A stretch of DNA of 64,000 nt from Ignavibacterium sp. (GCA_032027145.1 JAVSMP010000001.1:648903-712902); one strand, 5' to 3'; counted from the first letter of the stretch, positions 35,997 through 45,407 are shown. A program made the numbers and translations. The notes: generated from the sequence alone by a model not told the origin.

Positions 35997-36581
35997 TTAC
36001 ATTTCTATAAAATTTTGTAAAACTTTTAACCCTGCATCACCCGACATTTCGGGATGAAACTGAACTGCATAAGCATGATCTTTTTCAATCGAAGCGCAGC
36101 ATTTATTTTTTTCAAAATAAGTTGAGGTTGATAAATCACTTTTGATCAGATAAAATGAATTATTAAAATAAAACTCTGACTGATCGTTTATACCATTAAA
36201 CAAAACACTTGGTTTGCAAATACTAACTCTCTGCATTCCTTTATAAGAATTCTCATCTATTGACTGGTCAAACCTGGCTGCTGTTCCGGGAAAGAAACCG
36301 AGGCACGGAAAATTTCCTTCGTTCGAGTAATCTGACATTAACTGCATTCCAAGCCCGATTCCGAGAATGGGTTTTTTAACAACCCGAAGCACAGAATAAA
36401 GATTAAGCAATTGGATTTTCCGCATAACAGTTATTGCGCTTCCGCATCCTGCTAAAATAATTTTATCAGAATTACAGATATCAGATTCTTTTTTAGATAC
36501 ACTGAAATCATCTGTTATTTGTTTTAAAGATGCTGCAACCCTATCAATGCAAACATCACCGTAATCTACTAAGGTTATCAT
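35997..36581 (-). CDS. HisH-like class I amidotransferase without catalytic Cys
   Basis: A 194-residue protein with the class I glutamine amidotransferase fold of HisH (subunit of imidazole glycerol phosphate synthase). The nucleophile elbow, normally GICLGMQ, reads GIGLGMQLM: codon 76 is GGG, so the catalytic Cys is missing. His and Glu of the triad are present in AVQFHPEMSG. The oxyanion region reads LAGCGSA instead of LPGVGAF, and the first strand VDYGDVCIDRV lacks the usual GN. It should not hydrolyse glutamine. No hisF is adjacent. It forms a two-gene unit with the downstream thioesterase, which suggests a recruited, non-histidine role. Confidence 0.8.
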   Translation of the reverse strand: MITLVDYGDVCIDRVAASLKQITDDFSVSKKESDICNSDKIILAGCGSAITVMRKIQLLNLYSVLRVVKKPILGIGLGMQLMSDYSNEGNFPCLGFFPGTAARFDQSIDENSYKGMQRVSICKPSVLFNGINDQSEFYFNNSFYLIKSDLSTSTYFEKNKCCASIEKDHAYAVQFHPEMSGDAGLKVLQNFIEM

Positions 36582-36895
36582 TTATTATTCTAAAAATTCA
36601 CGCACCAAAAATCAACAAAACTTATGGAGTATTCAATAGTCGTAAAATTCTTTATTAATTGATTTGCATTAAATGATAAAAACAATTAAAGAATAATTCC
36701 GGGCTGGCAGCTGAACCTTTGTTTTTCAGCAATTATTTAATGTTGAGATAAATTGCGTAGAAATTAATTCAGAATTGCTGCTGAATTCTCGGCATAATAA
36801 TGAGATTATTCTCACAATGTATTGTTTTTGTGATATGAATTAAAACCAGATACATTTTTAAAACAAATATTTGCGCAAAAGAAAATTAAATTATT
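36582..36895. other. 314-base intergenic gap
   Basis: An AT-rich gap between divergent genes that must hold both promoters. No clear boxes, repeats or small ORFs stand out. Confidence 0.35.
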
Positions 36896-37819
36896 ATGCA
36901 AACAATTTTAGGCTCAACTGGTGTAATCGGTACCGGGCTTGCAAAATCCCTGACACAATACACAGACAAAATCAGATTAGTTAGCAGAAATCCAAAACAA
37001 GTAAATTCAACAGACCAGCTTGTAACTGCGGATCTTACAGATGCTCATCAGACTTTAACTGCTGTTGAAGGTTCTGATGTTGTTTATCTTACTATAGGAC
37101 TGCAGTACAAAACAAGTGTCTGGATAGAAAAGTGGCCTTTAATAATGAACAATGTTATCAATGCCTGCAAAGAGCACAAAGCAAAGCTGGTTTATTTTGA
37201 TAATGTTTATTGTTATGGTTTGGTCAAGGGCTGGATGAAAGAAGATACACGCATTAATCCAATAAGTAAAAAGGGGGAAGTACGCGCACAAATTGCACAG
37301 ATGCTTATGAGTGAGGTAGATAAAGGAGGCTTTGATGCTATAATTGCCCGGTCTGCTGATTTCTATGGACCAAATACTCCGCTAAGTTTTGTTACAGTAA
37401 CTGTGTTTAATAATTTGATAAAAGGGAAAAAAGCTCAATGGTTTATTGATGCAGATAAAAAGCACTCTATGACCTATACACCCGATGCTGTAAAAGCAAC
37501 TGCTATTTTGGGAAATACAAGCTCTGCTTATAATCAAATCTGGCATCTTCCTACAAGCAAAAATGTATTAACAGGTAAGGAATTTATCGAACAGGCTGCT
37601 AAAGAGTTTGGAGTAAAACAAGATTATATGGTGCTAAAAAAATGGATGCTGCAAATGATCGGATATTTTATACCCGTCATAAGAGAAAGCTTAGAAATGT
37701 TATATCAGAACGAGTACGACTATTTGTTTGATAGTACAAAGTTTGAAAAGGCATTTAATTTTATTCCAACCGATTATAAAGATGGTATTGCTGCAACAGT
37801 AAAATCGATGAATGTTTAA
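36896..37819 (+). CDS. NAD(P)-dependent epimerase/dehydratase-like protein
   Basis: A 307-residue extended SDR-like protein. The dinucleotide site is at the very N-terminus (ILGSTGVIGTGLAKSL, a G-x-x-G-x-x-G variant), followed by VTADLTD and DVVYLTIGLQY. The catalytic YxxxK is not obvious; the fold is the atypical SDR type. The C-terminal segment (TYTPDAVKATAILGNTSSAYNQIWHLPTSK, broken here) resembles atypical SDR oxidoreductases. The substrate is unknown. Its 3' end overlaps the convergent gene's stop by 4 bases. Confidence 0.75.
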   Translation: MQTILGSTGVIGTGLAKSLTQYTDKIRLVSRNPKQVNSTDQLVTADLTDAHQTLTAVEGSDVVYLTIGLQYKTSVWIEKWPLIMNNVINACKEHKAKLVYFDNVYCYGLVKGWMKEDTRINPISKKGEVRAQIAQMLMSEVDKGGFDAIIARSADFYGPNTPLSFVTVTVFNNLIKGKKAQWFIDADKKHSMTYTPDAVKATAILGNTSSAYNQIWHLPTSKNVLTGKEFIEQAAKEFGVKQDYMVLKKWMLQMIGYFIPVIRESLEMLYQNEYDYLFDSTKFEKAFNFIPTDYKDGIAATVKSMNV

Positions 37820-38778
37820 TATCTGCTCTTTATTAGTTCATAAACTTTTTGTGATAAGATTTTGAATTTGGGTAATGCCAAATCTTCCTCAAGCGGAATG
37901 AAGCAAGCAACTATATATTTAACTTTTCCATCAACAACAATTCCAACATCATTTGTCCAGTATGAAAACCACCCCGTTTTATGATAGAACATAGCATTGT
38001 GTGGTAACCCTTGAGCAAGCTTTGATTTATCAAGCTGTCTTCCCAATAAAGTTTTCAATTGCAGACTAACCCATTCGTTAACAAGAGAGTTTGTATAAAT
38101 TTTATACATAAAATCTGCAGCGTGTAAAGCACAGGTTTCTGTTCCTCTTATATTTTCATAACCAGGATCTTCAAATTTTCTTTTTAAAAACTTTCTTGTT
38201 ACTTCGCTTCCATACCATCCGTATAAATGTAAAAGGCTGTCAATGTTTCTTCTCTGTGCAATATCAATCAAACAATTTGATGCAGAGTTATCGCTGCGTG
38301 TAATCATTAAATCCAGAAGATAGTTCACATTAACTGTATCACCCTCTTTCAGCAATGATCTCGGATCTGTACTGATCTCACTTTTCCTGTCAACTATATT
38401 CGGTTCATTGGCTACATAGGATTGGTATAAAGAATATTTCCCTTCTGATACCTGATGTAATATTTCTGCGGCAACATACATTTTATAAACAGAAGCCGGA
38501 TAAATAAAATTTTTATAATTAACTCCGCCAAGTTTCGGTTCATCAGAAGTTAAATCAATAACTGCAAATGAGATTTGTTCTATTCCATCTTCACCCACAT
38601 CGAAATCACGTGCAAGATCAAGCTCTGAAACAATACTGTAAAGTTCTTTAGAAAATTCCTCATCAACTTTGTAATAATCAGGAACTTGAACCTGCTGAGA
38701 GCAGAGATTTCCGGCTAAAAGTAAAAATGAAATGCTTAATTGCAATATGAAAATTTTCATCTTAAAATATCTCCCCAA
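37816..38778 (-). CDS. class A beta-lactamase-like serine hydrolase
   Basis: A 320-residue exported protein with a signal peptide (about residues 6-28). It carries the three penicillin-recognising motifs: SVYK (SxxK, in YPASVYKMYVAAEIL), SDN in ITRSDNSASNCLI and KTG in YHKTGWFSYW. Class A enzymes also need a Glu166 region (PExxLN), which is not evident. It may be a housekeeping class A-like hydrolase or DD-peptidase-type enzyme rather than a resistance determinant. Its start overlaps the end of the upstream DinB gene by 22 bases, so they are co-transcribed. Confidence 0.85.
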   Translation of the reverse strand: MGRYFKMKIFILQLSISFLLLAGNLCSQQVQVPDYYKVDEEFSKELYSIVSELDLARDFDVGEDGIEQISFAVIDLTSDEPKLGGVNYKNFIYPASVYKMYVAAEILHQVSEGKYSLYQSYVANEPNIVDRKSEISTDPRSLLKEGDTVNVNYLLDLMITRSDNSASNCLIDIAQRRNIDSLLHLYGWYGSEVTRKFLKRKFEDPGYENIRGTETCALHAADFMYKIYTNSLVNEWVSLQLKTLLGRQLDKSKLAQGLPHNAMFYHKTGWFSYWTNDVGIVVDGKVKYIVACFIPLEEDLALPKFKILSQKVYELIKSRY

Positions 38779-39275
38779 TCTGATGTTGGTTTGCCGAGCC
38801 AGATCCAGAATATTAAATCTACCATTGCTGGTTCACCGCCAAGCTCTCTGAATCTTAAATTTATCTGTCCCCGATGATATGAGCTGTGAGAAACTATCTG
38901 CAGCATAGTTTCATGCATTGTAGCTGGAACAGCCTTTTTGCCTGTTTTTCTTTCCATAAAAATTGACCAGGGAATTTTTATTTCTTTCTCTATAATATTC
39001 ATTTTTTTAGATTTGATAAACTCAATAAGTTTCTGCTGATATTCAAATCCCCATTTTGCAATTGATTTGAGATCATTAAACTCCTCTGGTTTGGCAATCT
39101 CGATTGGTATATCATTCCATAAAAAATAAAACGCATATTGTACTTGATGAAGATGATAAATGAGTTTTTTAATTTTATCATCATCTTGCGCCGCATTAAG
39201 AGATAAAACCTTTTTCCAAATCTCAGCATCAGCCCACAACATATGATAAAAAAGTATGCTTAAATCAGAGTTCAT
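38757..39275 (-). CDS. DinB-family protein
   Basis: A 172-residue four-helix-bundle protein of the DinB/YfiT type. His residues placed to bind a metal are in ILFYHMLWADAEIWK, YHLHQVQYAFYFLW and LQIVSHSSYHRGQI. Family members include metal-dependent thiol transferases; the reaction here is not known. The gene overlaps the beta-lactamase-like gene and starts 9 bases after the stop of the Rof-like gene, so the three form an operon. Confidence 0.88.
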   Translation of the reverse strand: MNSDLSILFYHMLWADAEIWKKVLSLNAAQDDDKIKKLIYHLHQVQYAFYFLWNDIPIEIAKPEEFNDLKSIAKWGFEYQQKLIEFIKSKKMNIIEKEIKIPWSIFMERKTGKKAVPATMHETMLQIVSHSSYHRGQINLRFRELGGEPAMVDLIFWIWLGKPTSDWGDILR

Positions 39276-39284
39276 TAATATTCC

Positions 39285-39542
39285 TTAACAGTTTTTATTA
39301 AAAATTATATTATCAATTTCAATGATGTTATCCAGTCTGATTGTTATTTCCTTATCAGTTTTAAGATATTCGGTTTTGTCTTTTGAAAACAGATCAGTAA
39401 TAACACACTCAATCAATTCATTTTCATTTTTATCGTTGAGAAAAAGAATGTTAACTTTTTGTTTTCTAAGTGCCCGAAGCTCAAGCTCATCATAAAGTCC
39501 GCAGGCTATCGGCTTATATTTTTTATCCATAGAAAAATCCAT
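39285..39542 (-). CDS. Rof/YaeO-like Rho-binding antiterminator
   Basis: An 85-residue protein. The family pattern is clear: YKPIACGLYDELELRAL at the N-terminus, ECVITDLFSKDKTEYL in the middle and EITIRLDNIIEID at the end, matching the small Sm-like Rof fold that binds the Rho RNA site and blocks termination. The ATG at 39542 has AGGGA upstream, better placed than the internal Met. It leads an operon with DinB and the beta-lactamase-like gene. That it acts on Rho in this organism is inferred. Confidence 0.8.
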   Translation of the reverse strand: MDFSMDKKYKPIACGLYDELELRALRKQKVNILFLNDKNENELIECVITDLFSKDKTEYLKTDKEITIRLDNIIEIDNIIFNKNC

Positions 39543-39793
39543 TATTTATTTTCCCTATCTGGAGTTCTGTTTTTCATTTGGTTCAGCTTCTTGATTTTAA
39601 TTGTTTTTCCAAACTTAAGCAAAGATATTTTTATATCTTTTAGGAAATATTCCTCTCTTATTTTTATTACGAGCTGAATCATTAATTACAAATATTAAAC
39701 CTCAGATTCATTAGAATACCCGAAAAATTTTTACTTTTTAGTACAATAAATCTTATTTAATGCAATCAAGTTATTCAAATTTATGTAATCACA

Positions 39794-39893
39794 ATGAGTA
39801 ATGTTCTTGAAGTAAAAAACTTAACAAAAGTATTTAAGGATTTTACTGCGGTTAATTCAATTTCCTTTTCAGTTGAGAAAGGAGAAATATTCC
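39794..39893 (+). pseudogene. 5' fragment of an ABC-transporter ATPase
   Basis: Thirty-three codons reading MSNVLEVKNLTKVFKDF and continuing to SISFSVEKGEIF, the standard N-terminus of an ABC ATPase. The reading is cut exactly where the Walker A GPNGAGKT should follow. The next bases belong to an MFS gene fragment in the opposite direction. Confidence 0.85.
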
Positions 39894-40068
39894 AGAGAAA
39901 AGCACTGCTTAATGCTGCAATTGAAACAACAACATCACGAAATAAATAATATGTTCCGAAAGTTTCAGCTTTTGCATCTTCCGGCGCTAAATCCATAATT
40001 AAAACTTTTCTTGCAGGTTCACCAAATTCTTTTAATCCTCTGATAATAAATGTAACTATCAGCATTAA
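39894..40068 (-). pseudogene. internal fragment of an MFS transporter
   Basis: Reads MLIVTFIIRGLKEFGEP, ARKVLIMDLAPEDAKAET and YYLFRDVVVSIAALSSAFLW. This is typical of the central loop and helices 5-6 of a drug-type MFS permease. Both ends are lost: downstream it runs into the reversed ABC fragment, upstream into a truncated small membrane gene. It is not functional. Confidence 0.8.
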
Positions 40069-40106
40069 GTATGACCGGGAGAAATAAACGATGACAAACT
40101 TAACAA

Positions 40107-40244
40107 TCAAAAAAGTATTGTTCCTAGTTGATGTGCAGTTTGCTCACCGAATGCTGGAAGAAGAACACCAACCCGAAATGTTGCAACAACGATTGCACTG
40201 ATTGTAAGTATGAACCAGATAGCGAGAGATTTTAAATAAAGCAT
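40107..40244 (-). pseudogene. truncated small membrane protein
   Basis: A 45-codon ORF (MLYLKSLAIWFILTISAIVV...FRVGVLLPAFGEQTAHQLGT) that starts 3 bases after the SulP stop and reads into a stop next to the MFS scrap. One and a half hydrophobic segments remain. The sharp end next to other fragments shows a deletion. It was probably once the second gene of a SulP operon. Confidence 0.65.
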
Positions 40245-40247
40245 TTA

Positions 40248-41954
40248 CTAATTTTTTTCTCTTGTAACTACAGGGACAAAGTCTGCTGGTCGTCCAAGTT
40301 TGGGTAACTCGAGAATTTCTCTTGCGCGGTCAAGTGCATCATCGATATTACCATGCACATTATCTTCACCGATCTTATTGATAAATTCTGCCTGAGCTAA
40401 AGCCATTAATGGCTGTGTATGAACTCCGGAAAGCACAAGATGAGTTCCATGCTTTTTTGTTTCTTTCAAAAGTTGTTCAAGTGCATGAATTCCGGTTGAA
40501 TCAATCGCCGGGACATCGCGCATCCTGATAATAATTACTTTAGACGGATTTTCAACTATTCTGACAGTATCTCTGAACTTCGAAACAGCACCAAAGAAGA
40601 AAGGACCGTTGATTTCAAAAACTTCTACACCATCAGGAACTTTTTTATTTTGAATTGAATTCGAGTCAACAACTTCCTCTTCATCTTTCAGTTCTCTGGT
40701 GATAATTCCGACGTTTGTAACCATTGCCATCCGCCGCATGAATAAAAGCACAGCGAGTATCATACCTATTTGAATAGCAATTGTAAGATCAAAAATTATT
40801 GTCAGTAAAAATGTTGTGAGCAATACAGCAATATCACTTTTGGGATATTTAAATACTTCAACAAAAGATCTCCATTCGCTCATATTATAAGCGACAACTA
40901 TCAAAATAGCAGCAAGAGCAGCCATTGGAATTAATTTTGCCCATTGTCCGAAAAAAAGCATTATTAATAAAAGTACAAATGCATGAACTATACCGGCAAC
41001 AGGCGTACGTCCTCCGTTTTTAATATTAGTTGCAGTTCTTGCGATCGCACCGGTTGCAGGAATACCACCGAACAAAGGTGTAATAATATTCGCAGCACCC
41101 TGTGCAACCAGTTCCATATTTGATCGATGTCTTCCACCAATCATACCATCTGCAACCACTGCAGAAAGTAAAGATTCGATTGCAGCAAGCAATGCAATTG
41201 TTGTAGCCGGACTGATTAAATTTCGTATCACTTCAAAATCGAAATGCGGGAGTGCCGGAGAAGGAATTGAAGACGGAATATCTCCAAACCTGCTTCCTAT
41301 AGTTTCAACCGGAAGATGAAATATCTGAACAAGAAGAGTTGAAATTATTATTGCTACAATTGAACCTGGAATTCTGTGAGTAATTCGCGGAAAGAATATG
41401 ATAATTAATAATGAAGCAACACCTATTAATAAAGCCCAGTAGTTTATCGAAAATAAATTCTGAGAGTAAATAATCCACTTTTCAAAAAATTCTGATGGAA
41501 CTGAAACAAGATTCAATCCGAAAAAATCTTTTATCTGTGAAGAAAAAATTATCAGTGCAATTCCACTTGTAAATCCAACAATTACAGGATGAGGAATAAA
41601 TTTTATAATTGATCCGAATTTCGCAAACCCCATTATTACAAGAATAACTCCCGCCATTATCGTTGCGATAATTAATCCATTAGTTCCGTACTGCTGGACT
41701 ATTCCATATACAATAATTATGAACGCACCTGTTGGACCGCCGATCTGAACTCTGCTTCCACCCAAAAAAGAAATTATGAAACCAGCAATAACTGCAGTAA
41801 GTAATCCTTTGTCCGGAGTAACACCGGAAGCAATTCCAAATGCAATTGCAAGGGGTAAAGCTACAATTCCAACAATAACTCCAGCTGTTAAATCAGATGT
41901 AAATTGCTTTTTTGAATAATCTTTGAGAGTGGTAAAAAGTTTTGGATATAACAA
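40248..41954 (-). CDS. SulP-family inorganic anion transporter
   Basis: A 568-residue SLC26/SulP permease. The N-terminal part (about 15-415) has 12-14 membrane segments with the family signature region ([20 protein letters not shown], then [17 protein letters not shown]). The C-terminal STAS domain (about 445-545) has [12 protein letters not shown] and [17 protein letters not shown]. Substrate may be sulfate, bicarbonate or a dicarboxylate; it cannot be told from sequence. It is intact, unlike the three fragments downstream. Confidence 0.92.
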   Translation of the reverse strand: MLYPKLFTTLKDYSKKQFTSDLTAGVIVGIVALPLAIAFGIASGVTPDKGLLTAVIAGFIISFLGGSRVQIGGPTGAFIIIVYGIVQQYGTNGLIIATIMAGVILVIMGFAKFGSIIKFIPHPVIVGFTSGIALIIFSSQIKDFFGLNLVSVPSEFFEKWIIYSQNLFSINYWALLIGVASLLIIIFFPRITHRIPGSIVAIIISTLLVQIFHLPVETIGSRFGDIPSSIPSPALPHFDFEVIRNLISPATTIALLAAIESLLSAVVADGMIGGRHRSNMELVAQGAANIITPLFGGIPATGAIARTATNIKNGGRTPVAGIVHAFVLLLIMLFFGQWAKLIPMAALAAILIVVAYNMSEWRSFVEVFKYPKSDIAVLLTTFLLTIIFDLTIAIQIGMILAVLLFMRRMAMVTNVGIITRELKDEEEVVDSNSIQNKKVPDGVEVFEINGPFFFGAVSKFRDTVRIVENPSKVIIIRMRDVPAIDSTGIHALEQLLKETKKHGTHLVLSGVHTQPLMALAQAEFINKIGEDNVHGNIDDALDRAREILELPKLGRPADFVPVVTREKN

Positions 41955-42120
41955 TTGTAGTTTAAATAAGTCTATGAATTTTTATAATAAAGTCGAACAA
42001 AGATAATTTGAATATATTTTCTTAACAAGAAGTAAGAAAAATTTTAATCAAAATTATGCCTGTATACATATGGACTTTTTTGTTTATGTTCACTTATCAA
42101 TTTAAAATGGAATTTAACCT

Positions 42121-42423
42121 TTGAAATTAAATATTACTGTTTTAATCACTTTTGTGATTTTAACAGCTTGTTCAGCTTCAAACAAAATTTCAACCAGTTG
42201 GAAAAGTCCTGAAGTAACTGATGAATCGACAAAGTTCCAGACTGTTGCAGTATTTACAATGGTAAAAAATTCTGATATGCGTATGGATGTTGAAGAGGCA
42301 ATTGCCAGCCAGATGCTGAATACTATTGCAGTTCCTTCATATAAGATGATTACAAATGAAGAACTCGCAGTATCTGTAAAGAGTCAATTGATTGAGGATG
42401 GATTGTTAGATCCAACAAAGTGA
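42121..42423 (+). CDS. short lipoprotein, possibly truncated
   Basis: A 100-residue lipoprotein starting with TTG. The signal MKLNITVLITFVILTACSA has lipobox ILTAC (Cys at 17). The rest (STSWKSPEVTDE, VAVFTMVKNSDMRMDVEEAI, SYKMITNEEL) looks like the first half of small DUF4136-like lipoproteins, which usually continue past a DGxxG region. Here it ends at DGLLDPTK. A C-terminal loss is possible. The methyltransferase gene follows by 31 bases on the same strand. Confidence 0.65.
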   Translation: MKLNITVLITFVILTACSASNKISTSWKSPEVTDESTKFQTVAVFTMVKNSDMRMDVEEAIASQMLNTIAVPSYKMITNEELAVSVKSQLIEDGLLDPTK

Positions 42424-42454
42424 TAATTATTTAATTTAAAGAACATAATCCGTA

Positions 42455-43441
42455 ATGAACGAGTTAAAATCCGCTGATGATATCCGTGAATTAGCAAATG
42501 CTTTCCGTGAAAGCCGCATATTACTTTCTGCTATCGAATTAAATATATTTTCGGTGATAGACAAACATTTGATTCCAACTGAAGAAATCTCCAATAAAAT
42601 AAATACAGATCTTAGAGCAACTGACCGATTGCTTAATGCTTTATGCGCGATGGGATTATTAAAAAAAGTCAAAGGAAAGTTTTACAACTCTGATTTGGCT
42701 TCAAAATATCTTGTTAAAGATAAACCTGATTTTATGGGAAATCTTTTTCATACAAATCATCTCTGGAAGTTATGGAGTAATCTAACGGAATCAGTAAAGC
42801 AGGGTACTTCGCAAAAGGGTGAGCAGACTGAAGAAGAAAAACACAATTGGACTGAATCGTTTATCGAAGCAATGCACTACCGCGGAGTTAATCAGGGAAA
42901 GATTCTCGCAATGATGATCGATCTTTCAAATGTAAAAACAATGCTTGATGTAGGCGGCGGGTCTGCAGCATTTTCAATAGAGATTGTGAAAAGTAATCCA
43001 TCAGTAAAAGCAACTGTTCTTGATCTGCCCCAGGTAATCCCATTAACAAAAAAATATGCGGCTGAAGCAGGGCTGTTTAACAATTTCAATTTCATTGAAG
43101 GCAGCTATCATTCTTTAGATTTTGAAGGTGAATATGATTTGATTCTTTTGTCAGCAATTATCCATATAAACAGTTATGAACAAAATAAAATGCTGATAAA
43201 TAAATGTGTAAACGCTTTGAGTAAAAACGGCACTCTGATAATAAATGATTTTATAATGAGCGACGATAGAACAAAACCTTATCACGGCACCTTGTTTTCG
43301 CTTAATATGCTGGTTGGTACTGCTAACGGTGATACTTATACAGAAAAAGAAATCAGAGAATGGTTTGAATCGGCTGGTCTTTCGAAGATTGAAAGAAAGA
43401 ATACTTCCTTCGGTTCAGATCTGATGATCGCTGTGAAATAA
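42455..43441 (+). CDS. O-methyltransferase (dimerisation-domain type)
   Basis: A 328-residue SAM enzyme of the acetylserotonin O-methyltransferase-like group. The N-terminal winged-helix dimerisation domain (about 8-95) has ANAFRESRILLSAIELNIFSVID (given in parts: ANAFRESRILLSAIE, LNIFSVID). The C-terminal domain has TMLDVGGGSAAFSIEI (motif I), ATVLDLPQVIPLTKKYA and GEYDLILLSAIIHI. It methylates a hydroxyl of an unknown small molecule. Similar genes occur in bacteriochlorophyll and natural-product loci, but no such context is visible here. Confidence 0.88.
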   Translation: MNELKSADDIRELANAFRESRILLSAIELNIFSVIDKHLIPTEEISNKINTDLRATDRLLNALCAMGLLKKVKGKFYNSDLASKYLVKDKPDFMGNLFHTNHLWKLWSNLTESVKQGTSQKGEQTEEEKHNWTESFIEAMHYRGVNQGKILAMMIDLSNVKTMLDVGGGSAAFSIEIVKSNPSVKATVLDLPQVIPLTKKYAAEAGLFNNFNFIEGSYHSLDFEGEYDLILLSAIIHINSYEQNKMLINKCVNALSKNGTLIINDFIMSDDRTKPYHGTLFSLNMLVGTANGDTYTEKEIREWFESAGLSKIERKNTSFGSDLMIAVK

Positions 43442-43451
43442 TTTTCTGAAG

Positions 43452-43880
43452 CTATCGAAGCTGTTCTCCTTCAAATCGTCCCCAGTTTATTACACCGCGA
43501 AAACCAATATAACTCCACATTCCATCAATTTTGTATGGAAGTCTCATTGAACAATTAAGTAATACATTATTATCAATCATTCCGGGATTGAGATTTAACG
43601 AAAAATCTCCGAGCATATTTGTTGTTCCTTCGAAACTGCCGTAACCAATTTGAGGTCCGATGTTTTCACAATTGGAAACAAGACGAAAACGCCAACCGCC
43701 CTTTACTTCGATTGAATCAATAGATTCAATCCACAAATATCCTTCAATGATTTTGTTCCAGGAGCTGTCATAGCCAGTGTATTTGTAAGATTTTGGAAAA
43801 GAATTTAGATCGGAATTATCCTCACAGGAATAAAAAATCAATAATGAAAAAACTGATAAACACAGAATTAAAGTTTTCAT
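43452..43880 (-). CDS. lipoprotein of unknown function
   Basis: A 142-residue lipoprotein: signal MKTLILCLSVFSLLIFYSCEDN with lipobox FYSC (Cys about 19). The mature part is beta-rich, with Trp/Tyr strands (GYLWIESIDSIEVKGGWRF, GYGSFEGTTNMLGDFSLN, WSYIGFRGVINWGRFEG). It resembles a small antiparallel barrel as found in lipocalin-like surface proteins. No family was recognised. It is followed by the GIY-YIG gene upstream on the same strand with 7 bases between. Confidence 0.7.
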   Translation of the reverse strand: MKTLILCLSVFSLLIFYSCEDNSDLNSFPKSYKYTGYDSSWNKIIEGYLWIESIDSIEVKGGWRFRLVSNCENIGPQIGYGSFEGTTNMLGDFSLNLNPGMIDNNVLLNCSMRLPYKIDGMWSYIGFRGVINWGRFEGEQLR

Positions 43881-43887
43881 AAAATTC

Positions 43888-44241
43888 TCAATATTCTTTA
43901 TTATAGAAACGGACTCCCTCTTCCTTTAGTTTTTCAATCCATATTTTTTCCAGCATTTTCAGTTCTTTATCTATTTCCTGTTGTGTTTCATCTTTCAGTT
44001 CCAATTCATCCAGAATTTTTATTTCGAATTCTTTTTCTCCGAGTTTTTTGTAATCATCAATTAACTGCTGAAACGGAAAGCTTTCCATCTTTAAAGTAAA
44101 CTGAAATCTTCTTATTACAGACGGCAAATCTTTGCTTATCCCAATGAACATTTTATTGTCATGTAAATTATGTACAGCAAAAATCCCAGCCGGCTGTTTT
44201 TTTAATTTGTAATCTTCTTTTATTTGTTTCTTGTTTATCAT
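43888..44241 (-). CDS. GIY-YIG nuclease-family protein
   Basis: A 117-residue protein with the two GIY-YIG tripeptide strands as GIF and FIG (AGIFAVHNLHDNKMFIGIS), an Arg in SVIRRFQF, and an acidic residue cluster (LDELELKDETQQEIDKELKMLEKIW). The family cleaves DNA with a metal bound by a Glu. The Tyr replacements are conservative (Phe), so activity is uncertain. Homologues in this phylum are small stand-alone proteins of unknown role. It overlaps the upstream membrane gene by 4 bases. Confidence 0.75.
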   Translation of the reverse strand: MINKKQIKEDYKLKKQPAGIFAVHNLHDNKMFIGISKDLPSVIRRFQFTLKMESFPFQQLIDDYKKLGEKEFEIKILDELELKDETQQEIDKELKMLEKIWIEKLKEEGVRFYNKEY

Positions 44242-44888
44242 GCTGTTGTTCTGTTTTTATCAACCCAATAACCCCAGAGAATTATTAACCACTGTGCGTT
44301 TCCAACAATTGCGATTGCTTTTACTGAATCTGGTGGAGGACTAAAAAGATTTGAAACATATATAAGCACCAAGAAAACAATCAGCCCAATTAAAGAATAA
44401 GTACCTGTTTTGTTTTTACTCTTTGTTATCTTGTAATAGAGATAAATTCCTGCGATAAAGATTAATCCTTCAACAAATAACGTAGCAGTAAAACTATTCC
44501 ATAAACCGAATCCGACTTTTATTCCTTCTCCGGGAAAAACAGGAAGGTCAGGAATGTGAACGAGTAAATCTAAAAACCAGTGGCTGATTACAAGCAAGCC
44601 GAGTACAACTGATGTCTTTAAATTCTTTTTGAGGAAGTAATAAACAGCTCCGAATAATATTCCCCAGACAACGGCTGCGAACAGACTATGAGTAAACGGG
44701 TAGTAAGTAAAATCAAGAGGAGTAACTGCAGAAATACCGGGCTTTATTTCTACTTTTTCAATTCCAAGCAAAAGAAAAATTGGCCAGATAAGATCAATCC
44801 ACTGTGCCGCCATAAAATAAGTTCCAAGAGAAGCAGACTTGCTGAATTTTTTTCCAGCAAACCCGACACCAAAATGACCAATAAACAT
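44238..44888 (-). CDS. YdjM-like membrane metal-dependent hydrolase family
   Basis: A 216-residue membrane protein with about six helices. The His/Asp pattern matches the YdjM-like family: MFIGHFGVGFAG, WIDLIWP, PFTHSLFAAVVWG and ISHWFLDLLVHIPD. These residues probably bind metal at the membrane face. The reaction is not known. Overlap (ATGA) with the GIY-YIG gene shows co-translation. Confidence 0.75.
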   Translation of the reverse strand: MFIGHFGVGFAGKKFSKSASLGTYFMAAQWIDLIWPIFLLLGIEKVEIKPGISAVTPLDFTYYPFTHSLFAAVVWGILFGAVYYFLKKNLKTSVVLGLLVISHWFLDLLVHIPDLPVFPGEGIKVGFGLWNSFTATLFVEGLIFIAGIYLYYKITKSKNKTGTYSLIGLIVFLVLIYVSNLFSPPPDSVKAIAIVGNAQWLIILWGYWVDKNRTTA

Positions 44889-44907
44889 TTAATCCTCATT
44901 TTTAAAA

Positions 44908-45366
44908 TTATTTATCAAACAACTTCCTATGGAAGTTAATCTGACCTAAATGGTAATTAAGATAGCATACTGTATTAATAAGCATCTGACAATTTGTGAT
45001 TCTCTGATTATTAAAAAGCAATGGATAATCCTGATTAAGTATCTCGTCAGTAATATTATCTAATGTCTTTTCAACTACAACAACTGTTTCATCAATCTGT
45101 TTGATTAACTCACTTACAGAAATATCATTTTGTGAAAGTTCTAAATCACGATTTCTAATATAACCTGACTTTCCAATTACAGCACCGATAAAGTGATTAA
45201 GATTTCCAAGAAGATGAAGACATAAATTGGCGGCTGAATAAGGAATATCTTCTTTTTTCTTCCAGATGTTTTCAGAATTTTTGTAAGAAGATATCTCCCT
45301 TTTAAGCTTATCCAAATCTCTAACAATTGATGATTTAATTCCATCAATCATATCAATCCTTTTCAC
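44908..45366 (-). CDS. DUF1572/DinB-family protein
   Basis: A 152-residue four-helix-bundle protein. Metal-binding His candidates lie in NLCLHLLGNLNHFIGAVIG and CYLNYHLGQINFHRKLF. It is a diverged DinB member, unlike the copy at 38757 in sequence. The function of the family is mostly unknown. It is followed 19 bases later by the YdjM-like gene. Confidence 0.8.
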   Translation of the reverse strand: MKRIDMIDGIKSSIVRDLDKLKREISSYKNSENIWKKKEDIPYSAANLCLHLLGNLNHFIGAVIGKSGYIRNRDLELSQNDISVSELIKQIDETVVVVEKTLDNITDEILNQDYPLLFNNQRITNCQMLINTVCYLNYHLGQINFHRKLFDK

Positions 45367-45407
45367 AAACTGTTCGATTAGTTCATTCTCAAAAATAGCC
45401 GTTTAAA

